DNA of 13,093 nt from JBFIHZ01 sp041601535 (lineage in GTDB: Bacteria; Pseudomonadota; Gammaproteobacteria; Xanthomonadales; SZUA-36). The position numbers and the translations under genes are program-made. This document shows, piece after piece, positions 6,538 through 11,718 of the stretch; within the stretch, counting starts at the first letter, position 1, and every line of letters starts with the position of its first letter. Location: assembly GCA_041601535.1 (NCBI GenBank), contig JBFIHZ010000079.1:1-13093 (forward strand), given 5' to 3'. The notes beneath the pieces were generated by a model. That model was not told the origin of the DNA, made no database searches, and saw only the letters and a program-made list of their open reading frames with translations.

Positions 6538-7797
6538 TCAGGCGGCTGCTTTCTCCTTGCCGTTCCAAGGTGCCACCACGTTGAGCATGATCAGGCCCGG
6601 TATGGCCAGCACGGTGCACAGCAGGAAGAACCAGGTATAGCCCACGGCTTCAATGATAAAGCCGGTGCTGGCATTGGCAAAAATGCGCGGCACCGCGATA
6701 AAGCTGGTAAACAGGGCAAACTGGGTGGCGGTGAACGCGCGGCTGGTTTCACGCGCGATATAGGCCGTCAGCGCGATGGTGCCCAAACCCACACCCAGGT
6801 ATTCGGCGCTCACCACGACGAACAGCCCGATCGTATGATGTCCCACGGTGCTGAGCCAGGCGAAACCCAGAATGGTGACCATTTGCACCAGACCGAACAG
6901 CCACAGCGCGCGGTTGATGGTGACTTTGAGCATGACGATACCGCCAATGATGCCGCCGGCAATCACCGCCCACAGGGCCGCCACTTTGGCAATGGAGCCA
7001 ATTTCCGTGCGGCTGAAGCCCATATCCAGGTAAAACGGCGTGGCCAGCGCGGTGGCCATGTTATCGCCCAGTTTGTACAGGAACATGAATGCCAGGATCG
7101 CGATGCCACCGCGGATACCATCGCGCGCAAAGAATTCCCTGAAGGGATCAATCACCGCCGAGCGCAGGGTGTGCGGTGCCAGCCGGTCGTCGCTGACTTC
7201 ACGTATCACCAGCGTGGTCACGATGCCCACACCCATAAAAGCCGCGGTAACCCAGTACACCGCTGACCAGGGCAGATGGTCCGACAGGATCAGGGCCAGC
7301 GACCCCGGCACCAGCGATGCCAGGCGGTAGGCATTGACGAAAAACGAGTTACCCGTGCCCAGTTCACTGTCCGCCAGTAACTCGCGGCGGTAGGCATCGA
7401 TGACGATGTCCTGGCTGGCGGAGAACAGGGACACCATAAACACCAGCGCGATGATAATGTTCAGTGATTCGCGCGGGTCAAAATGCCCCATCAGGCCAAT
7501 GGCCAGCAACAGCAGCAATTGTGTAACCAGTGCCCAGCCGCGGCGCCTGCCGAGAAACGGCCAGCTGAACCGGTCCATCAGCGGCGACCACAGGAATTTC
7601 CAGGTATAGGGCAGTGACACCAGCGAAAACAGGCCGATGGTGGCGAGGTCTATCTCATGACTGCGCAGCCAGGCCGGAACCAGCTGGATCAGCACGTACA
7701 GCGGCATGCCGGACGCAAAGCCAATAAACAGGCAGATCAGCATGCGCCGGTTGAACAGGATCTCCTGCCAGGGACGTTGTTCCTCCGCCGCAGTCAC
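6538..7797 (-). CDS. ampG: AmpG-type muropeptide permease
   Basis: This 419-residue MFS transporter should import GlcNAc-anhydroMurNAc and its peptides from the periplasm, feeding cytoplasmic recycling. AmpG hallmarks seen: GFASGMPL (26-33), FSLVSLPYTWKFLWSPLMDR (57-76), GRRRGW (83-88), FSASQDIVIDAYR (125-137), YRLASLVPGSLAL (157-169), FLYKLGDNMA (239-248) and FTATQFALFTS (355-365). About twelve membrane helices fit its length. E. coli AmpG (491) and Pseudomonas AmpG (about 594) are longer, with extra C-terminal helices absent here. The GTG start at 7797 overlaps the exonuclease stop as GTGA and has no clear ribosome binding site, so translation is probably coupled. It converges on mepM-anmK-yccF. 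Family assignment is firm; the exact cargo is inferred. Confidence 0.93.
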   Translation of the reverse strand: MTAAEEQRPWQEILFNRRMLICLFIGFASGMPLYVLIQLVPAWLRSHEIDLATIGLFSLVSLPYTWKFLWSPLMDRFSWPFLGRRRGWALVTQLLLLLAIGLMGHFDPRESLNIIIALVFMVSLFSASQDIVIDAYRRELLADSELGTGNSFFVNAYRLASLVPGSLALILSDHLPWSAVYWVTAAFMGVGIVTTLVIREVSDDRLAPHTLRSAVIDPFREFFARDGIRGGIAILAFMFLYKLGDNMATALATPFYLDMGFSRTEIGSIAKVAALWAVIAGGIIGGIVMLKVTINRALWLFGLVQMVTILGFAWLSTVGHHTIGLFVVVSAEYLGVGLGTIALTAYIARETSRAFTATQFALFTSFIAVPRIFANASTGFIIEAVGYTWFFLLCTVLAIPGLIMLNVVAPWNGKEKAAA

Positions 7798-8588
7798 TCG
7801 GGCGCGGCCCGTGCCGGAATGTCGAGTTCGTAATCCATGATCAGCGGCGCATGATCGGAAAAGCGCTCGTCCTTGTAGATGGCGGCGGACCTGGCCGCCG
7901 CGGCAACGCCCGGCGTGGTGATGTGGTAATCAATCCGCCACCCGGTGTTGTTGTCCCAGGCGCGGCCGCGGTTGGACCACCAGGTGTACTGCTCTTCGCG
8001 CTCATCCACCCGGCGGAAGGCATCCACCCAGCCGGCCTCGTCAAACAACCGGTCCAGCCAGGCGCGCTCTTCTGGCAGAAATCCCGACTGTTTCTGGTTA
8101 CCGCGCCAGTTCTTCAGGTCGATTTTTTTGTGCGCGATATTCCAGTCGCCGCAAATGATGTATTCACGGCCATCGCGCGCCATATCGTGCAACCGGGGCA
8201 GCAGGTGGTCCATGGCCTGGTACTTGATGCCCTGGCGAACCTCACTGCTGGAGCCCGATTGCAGGTATAGAGACACCACCGACAGGTGGCCGAAATCCAC
8301 CTGCAGCCAGCGGCCTTCGTGATCCATCAGCTCCCAACCCAGGCCATAGTGCACCCGGTCTGGCTGATGGCGGCTGTAAATGGCCACTCCGCTGTAGCCC
8401 GGTTTCAGCGCATCGTGATACCAGCTGTGATAACCCTCGGGGAAGAACTGGCGGTCTTTCAGCACATGATGTTGCGCCTTGGTTTCCTGGATACACACCA
8501 CGTCGGCATCCTGTTGATGCATCCAGTCGAAAAATCCCTTTTTGGCTGCTGAACGTATGCCATTGGCGTTAAGTGTAATCACCCGCAT
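7794..8588 (-). CDS. Exonuclease III / AP endonuclease family protein (catalytically intact, crc-like locus)
   Basis: This 264-residue protein belongs to the ExoIII family, which nicks DNA at abasic sites and removes 3' blocking groups during base excision repair. All catalytic residues known from E. coli ExoIII are present: N7 (LNANGIR), E35 (QETKA), Y108 (LYLQSG), D148 and N150 (GDWNIAH), D220 (WRIDYH), and D245 and H246 (SDHAP). In overall sequence and in position beside pyrE it resembles the Pseudomonas regulator Crc. From memory, Crc has lost several of these residues, so here nuclease activity is expected. The ATG at 8588 has GGGAG 11 nt upstream. The stop overlaps the ampG start by 4 nt, making a two-gene operon. 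I leave the symbol empty because xthA, exoA or a crc orthologue are all possible. Confidence 0.93.
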   Translation of the reverse strand: MRVITLNANGIRSAAKKGFFDWMHQQDADVVCIQETKAQHHVLKDRQFFPEGYHSWYHDALKPGYSGVAIYSRHQPDRVHYGLGWELMDHEGRWLQVDFGHLSVVSLYLQSGSSSEVRQGIKYQAMDHLLPRLHDMARDGREYIICGDWNIAHKKIDLKNWRGNQKQSGFLPEERAWLDRLFDEAGWVDAFRRVDEREEQYTWWSNRGRAWDNNTGWRIDYHITTPGVAAAARSAAIYKDERFSDHAPLIMDYELDIPARAAPE

Positions 8589-8708
8589 CCTGTCTGAGTC
8601 TCCCTGCTATCCGGTTATCAACTTGCGCGCCAGCATACCTTCAAGCACTGCCGCTGTCATGGCTGCCCGCCGCCGCTGGCCGCCACGGGGCCAGTCACGG
8701 CCGCCCGG

Positions 8709-8738
8709 TTCGCCCGGCATGCAGTCTCGTAATATACT
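8709..8738 (+). promoter_or_regulatory. Probable pyrE promoter
   Basis: TATACT (8733-8738) matches the -10 consensus at five of six bases. An 18-bp spacer separates it from TTCGCC (8709-8714), a weak -35. Transcription would begin near 8745 and give a leader of about 20 nt, just enough for the GGAAGGGA site at 8750-8757. That leader is too short for the pyrE-type attenuator known in E. coli. On the opposite strand no convincing promoter for the exonuclease gene was found in 8589-8764. Confidence 0.45.
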
Positions 8739-8764
8739 GGAGGCAATCAGGAAGGGATGCTTCG

Positions 8765-9418
8765 ATGCAGGATTACAAGAAAGAGTTTTTCCAGCTGGCG
8801 CTGAACAAGGGCAACCTTGGGTTTGGTGACTTCACGCTGAAATCCGGGCGCATCAGCCCTTATTTTTTCAACGCGGGTGGGTTTGATGATGGCGCCTCGC
8901 TGGGCCAATTGGCCGGCTGTTATGCCGATGCCATCCAGTCGTCCGGACTGGCGTTCGATATGCTGTTCGGCCCCGCCTACAAGGGTATCCCGCTGGCCGC
9001 CGCAACCGCCGTGGCCCTGCACCAGCGCCACGCCCGCAACGTGCCATATGCCTATAACCGCAAGGAAGCCAAGGATCACGGCGAAGGCGGCCTGATCGTG
9101 GGCGCCGCGCTGTATGGCCGTGTACTGGTAATCGATGATGTGATCTCGGCCGGCACCTCGGTGCGCGAGTCCATCGCCATCATCAGCGCAGCCGGGGCTG
9201 AAACGGCGGGTATCGCCATTGCACTGGACCGGCAGGAGCGCGGCCAGGGGGAACTGTCGGCCGCCCAGGAAGTCCAGAAAGAGTATGGCATTCCGTGCAT
9301 CGCAATCGCCGGCCTGGACGATTTGCTGCGCTACCTGGAAGCCAGTGGCGGGGACAGCCCGGGTCTGAACATCGACACCGCTGCCATCCACCGCTATCGT
9401 CAACAGTATGGAGTCTGA
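8765..9418 (+). CDS. pyrE: Orotate phosphoribosyltransferase
   Basis: PyrE joins orotate to PRPP to give orotidine 5'-phosphate, the fifth step of pyrimidine synthesis, in the cytoplasm. At 217 residues it is close to E. coli PyrE (213) and keeps the same numbering at key sites. K26 lies in FTLKSGRISPYFFN. R99, K100, K103 and H105 lie in the flexible catalytic loop YNRKEAKDHGEGG (97-109). The PRPP-binding motif VLVIDDVISAGTS runs from 120 to 132, with D124 and D125. The ATG at 8765 has GGAAGGGA just upstream; an ATG at 8758 is out of frame. It is divergent from the exonuclease gene, as pyrE is from crc in pseudomonads, and is followed one base later by the DUF4124 gene. Confidence 0.98.
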   Translation: MQDYKKEFFQLALNKGNLGFGDFTLKSGRISPYFFNAGGFDDGASLGQLAGCYADAIQSSGLAFDMLFGPAYKGIPLAAATAVALHQRHARNVPYAYNRKEAKDHGEGGLIVGAALYGRVLVIDDVISAGTSVRESIAIISAAGAETAGIAIALDRQERGQGELSAAQEVQKEYGIPCIAIAGLDDLLRYLEASGGDSPGLNIDTAAIHRYRQQYGV

Positions 9419-9419
9419 C

Positions 9420-10091
9420 ATGAAAATTCTGCCAATCAACGGGTGCATCAGCGTTCTGGCGGTAGTGTTGCTGACCACCACCTTCGGCCTGCAGGCCAAG
9501 GTATACCGCTGGGTGGATGAGCAAGGCAATGTGCACTACACCGAAACCCTGCCACCCGACTTCAAGGACAAGAAAACCGACGTGCTGGATGCGCAGGGCA
9601 TCACTCGCGAAACCGACCAGAGCCTGGTTCCGCCGCCGCCACCGCCACCACCCAAAGAAAACGAAAAAGGTGAACTGCAACGTGACTCGTCCGGCATGAA
9701 GCGGCCCGAACCGCGTTACACCCCGGCCCAGCTCAAAATCCAGCAGGATGCGCTGTTGCTGTTGCGCTACGACTCCGACCAGGAAATTCTCGACGCCATG
9801 CAGGTGGAGATCAATCAGCTCGATTATGACAAGTTGTTGCTGACCACCTCGCGCGCCAGCATGCAGGAAGCCTACGCCGGCAATGTCCGTGAGGCGGCCG
9901 ATCGGCAACGTGCCGGCATGGCTGTTGAGCCGGAGAAGATAAAAGAGATACAGAGCCTTAAACGCCGGCTGGCCAACAATGCCGCTTCCATTTCCAGCCT
10001 GACCGAACGGGAAGAAAAAATTCGCGCCAGCTTTGCGCAGGACCTGGAGCGTTACCGCACCCTGATTGCCGAAAGAGAAGCACAGGAGTGA
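9420..10091 (+). CDS. Periplasmic DUF4124 protein with polyproline tract and coiled coil
   Basis: This 223-residue protein of unknown function begins with a signal peptide (about residues 1-26, ending LQA). The mature protein opens with the DUF4124 signature KVYRWVDEQGNVHYTETLPP (27-46), a small domain common at the N terminus of gammaproteobacterial envelope proteins. A run of eight prolines (71-78) leads into a charged linker, then a largely helical region (about 100-223) rich in Glu, Arg, Gln and Leu that is likely coiled coil. The ATG at 9420 is one base after the pyrE stop, with GGAG 6 nt upstream, so translation is probably coupled to pyrE. The proline run should need elongation factor P. 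No catalytic motif seen; a structural or scaffold role is only a guess. Confidence 0.85.
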   Translation: MKILPINGCISVLAVVLLTTTFGLQAKVYRWVDEQGNVHYTETLPPDFKDKKTDVLDAQGITRETDQSLVPPPPPPPPKENEKGELQRDSSGMKRPEPRYTPAQLKIQQDALLLLRYDSDQEILDAMQVEINQLDYDKLLLTTSRASMQEAYAGNVREAADRQRAGMAVEPEKIKEIQSLKRRLANNAASISSLTEREEKIRASFAQDLERYRTLIAEREAQE

Positions 10092-10174
10092 TCTTCAACA
10101 TCGCGCCTGGCGATCACCACCCTGGCCTGCGGCGCGTCTGCTATTGCCGGTGCGTGGCCCTGGCCCGTTAGCCC

Positions 10175-10912
10175 GTGTTCACCCGTTGCCAGGCCTGTCA
10201 TACCGTCTACCCGGTAAATGCCGCCCTGTTGGCCCGCGGCCAGGGCAAATTCCGCTGTGGCAAATGCCGCAAGGTGGGCAATGCGCTGGAAGCGCTGTTC
10301 GACCAGTGGCCTGACGCCGGCCAGGCGGCACCGGCCGCCGGGGATTTGCCGGAACTGGGCGCTGCGCTGTCACTGAAAAACACGCCTCCGGCAGAAGCCG
10401 GCGATGATTCCGCTGGCACACCACTCCAGCCCCGGCGGCGTACCCTCCAGCGCATTGTCTGGGTTGGCGGCGGACTGGTGCTGCTGGTGATCATTGCCAT
10501 CTACACCAGCAGCTACTTCGGGCAGCCGGTGCTGGAGCATCCCCGCCTGCAGCCCCTGCTGATCCAGCTGGGCATCAGGCAGCCACCGCCAGCAACACCG
10601 TTCCGTGATCTTGCAGCCATTGAGTTGGTCAGCCGCGAAATGAAAGCACACCCCGACCGGCCCGGCATATTGCTGCTGAATGCCACCATCGTTAACCGCG
10701 CCAGTCAGCGGCAAGCCTACCCCGCCATTGAAATCACCCTGCTTGATATGGCCGGTGAAGTGATGCAAGCCGGGCTGTTCCAGCCACAGGACTACCTGTC
10801 CCGCAGCGCTGAATTGCGCAGCGGTATGGCACCTGGCGCATTTCTGAGCATCGCGCTGGAGTTGCCCGACCCGGGCATCCCGGCGGTGGGTTTCGAGTTG
10901 CAATTCCGCTAG
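10175..10912 (+). CDS. Zinc-ribbon and DUF3426 single-pass membrane protein
   Basis: This 245-residue protein starts with an MJ0042-type zinc ribbon. C5 and C8, then C28 and C31, form the two metal-binding knuckles in a cytoplasmic domain. A Pro/Ala-rich linker follows, then a basic patch RRR (87-89), one membrane helix (about 93-115), and a DUF3426 domain (about 120-243) with NATIVNRASQRQAYPAIEITLLD, which resembles an immunoglobulin-like FxxG fold. Function is unknown. The gene normally sits between prmA and dusB-fis in gammaproteobacteria; here it follows DUF4124 and precedes an unassigned region. The GTG at 10175 is forced by an in-frame TAG two codons upstream (10169-10171), and the family usually starts at exactly this point. 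No ribosome binding site is obvious in the 83-bp gap before it, which holds nothing else I recognise. Confidence 0.88.
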   Translation: MFTRCQACHTVYPVNAALLARGQGKFRCGKCRKVGNALEALFDQWPDAGQAAPAAGDLPELGAALSLKNTPPAEAGDDSAGTPLQPRRRTLQRIVWVGGGLVLLVIIAIYTSSYFGQPVLEHPRLQPLLIQLGIRQPPPATPFRDLAAIELVSREMKAHPDRPGILLLNATIVNRASQRQAYPAIEITLLDMAGEVMQAGLFQPQDYLSRSAELRSGMAPGAFLSIALELPDPGIPAVGFELQFR

Positions 10913-10992
10913 AAAAAACCGTCAAGCCGGCTCATTTGCGGTGAAACGCCGAGCACTTTGTGCCCACGATGTGGTAGGGTTAGTGGTCCCGG

Positions 10993-11025
10993 CCGGACAT
11001 GTGTTTCGGGAGGTAAAATGTCCGG
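10993..11025 (+). repeat. Inverted repeat enclosing a strong ribosome binding site
   Basis: CCGGACAT (10993-11000) and ATGTCCGG (11018-11025) are perfect 8-bp inverted copies separated by 17 nt. The loop contains GGGAGG (11008-11013), and the first bases of the right arm are the ATG of the unassigned ORF. If transcribed, the hairpin would pair the start codon and expose the ribosome binding site. It could instead be a protein-binding site. Confidence 0.5.
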
Positions 11026-11422
11026 GGCGGATTGCGGTAAAGACACCACTGTCGGGTCAGCGACCGGTTGTCTGTTAACCCGCACATCCGGAATCTATCG
11101 CTTTGCAGACCGTGCACTTCAGTCGCCGTGCACCGGGTCAAGTCTGCAGCTTCGGCTGGTGCTTGCCTGGTGGGCCGCGGGCTTGTTGGGAAACCAGGCC
11201 AGGGGGACACGGGTTGCAGCCACGGTCCGTGTCGCAATGGCGGCTTGGGTCGCAATGGCGGTCAGGATCGCAATGACGGTCCAGGTCGCAATAGCGGCAG
11301 GGGCCGCACAAGAAATAGTGAACACCAACGCTATCTGCATCAATATTTTCAAGGCAATGTTAAACATGACAACACAACCGTTATCAGCCTGCCTCTGCAC
11401 AGTGAGCGGGCACCGTCCATGA
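11018..11422 (+). CDS. Unassigned 134-codon ORF ending in an ATGA overlap with fis
   Basis: I do not recognise this ORF. It starts with an ATG preceded by GGGAGG four bases away, the strongest ribosome binding site in the window, and ends with a TGA (11420-11422) inside the fis start as ATGA. The product begins MSGADCGKDTTVGSATG. It has a hydrophobic stretch LRLVLAWWAAGLLG (46-59), then a repeat region with units such as VAMAAW, VAMAVR, IAMTVQ and VAIAAG that is Ala/Val/Met-rich. Cysteines occur near both ends. Third-position composition does not clearly look coding. The 18-bp repeat keeps all frames open, so length alone is weak evidence. It may be a leader ORF coupling fis translation, a lineage-specific small protein, or non-coding. 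Confidence 0.3.
   Translation: MSGADCGKDTTVGSATGCLLTRTSGIYRFADRALQSPCTGSSLQLRLVLAWWAAGLLGNQARGTRVAATVRVAMAAWVAMAVRIAMTVQVAIAAGAAQEIVNTNAICINIFKAMLNMTTQPLSACLCTVSGHRP
11104..11148 (+). other. Nested stem-loop upstream of fis
   Basis: TGCAGAC (11104-11110) pairs with GTCTGCA (11142-11148). Inside, GTGCAC at 11112-11117 can pair with GTGCAC at 11128-11133, part of a direct repeat CCGTGCAC (11110-11117 and 11126-11133). The result is a two-level stem with an asymmetric internal loop. It may be RNA structure in the fis leader or paired binding sites on DNA. Confidence 0.3.
11213..11302 (+). repeat. 18-bp tandem repeat, four good units and one degenerate
   Basis: Units start at 11231, 11249, 11267 and 11285 with core [G/A]TCGCAAT[G/A][G/A]CGG and variable last four or five bases. 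A degenerate unit precedes them at 11213-11230, and the pattern fades after 11303. The period is a multiple of three. One frame gives an Arg-Asn-Gly-Gly-x-Gly hexapeptide (the fis frame); another gives Val-Ala-Met-Ala-x-x. Confidence 0.8.
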
Positions 11423-11688
11423 GCATTGAAGTCGACCATTCAGCACCCTTAAGGGATAACGTACAACAGGCCATTCGCCGCTACCTGGAAGACATGGGGC
11501 ACTGCCAGACCGAGAGTCTGTACCAGACCCTGCTGGCCCAGGTGGAACCACCGCTGATTGAAGAAGTGTTGCGCTACACGCGCGGCAACCAGTCGCAGAC
11601 AGCCCGCATTCTGGGCATCACGCGCAATACCTTACGCACCAAACTCAACCGCTACGACATAGCGGTGGGTAACGGCAAAACCTGGTAA
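11419..11688 (+). CDS. fis: DNA-binding protein Fis
   Basis: Fis is a small dimeric nucleoid protein that bends DNA and regulates rRNA, tRNA and many growth-phase genes. The 89-residue product has the helical dimerisation region (about 11-52, LRDNVQQAIRRYLEDM then VEPPLIEEVLRYT). It is followed by the helix-turn-helix RGNQSQTARILGITRNTLRTKLNRYDI (55-81), close to the E. coli [21 protein letters not shown]. It is slightly shorter than E. coli Fis (98) at the N terminus and has a short C-terminal tail. The ATG at 11419 overlaps the stop of the upstream ORF and has only a weak purine site. The same frame stays open back to 11041, so an N-terminally extended form cannot be fully excluded. dusB is missing upstream. 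purH follows 30 bp downstream. Confidence 0.95.
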   Translation: MSIEVDHSAPLRDNVQQAIRRYLEDMGHCQTESLYQTLLAQVEPPLIEEVLRYTRGNQSQTARILGITRNTLRTKLNRYDIAVGNGKTW

Positions 11689-11718
11689 GCACTCACAACA
11701 GCTCTGGAAAAACACGCA

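Larger units (their letters stand above)
10913..11418. other. 506-bp region upstream of fis without a recognised gene
   Basis: In many gammaproteobacteria dusB, about 1 kb, fills this position. I see no DusB motif on either strand. The region contains an 8-bp inverted repeat around a strong ribosome binding site (10993-11025), a nested hairpin (11104-11148), an 18-bp tandem repeat (11213-11302), and an AT-richer patch at about 11310-11390 that could hold a fis promoter. Hexamers there are not convincing. Plus-strand frames remain open because the repeat lacks stops. The base composition is less GC-biased at third positions than in neighbouring genes. Confidence 0.6.

Noticed and set aside
10092..10174. 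Possible remnant of prmA or a signal peptide-like fragment
   Set aside because: One frame reads a hydrophobic stretch, but there is no start codon and no PrmA C-terminal similarity that I can recognise.
10066..10314. Plus-strand ORF of 82 codons bridging DUF4124 and DUF3426
   Set aside because: It overlaps the ends of two well-supported genes in a different frame and reads as Arg/Pro-rich shadow sequence.
11213..11302. CRISPR array
   Set aside because: The 18-bp units are directly adjacent with no unique spacers, and no cas genes are visible.
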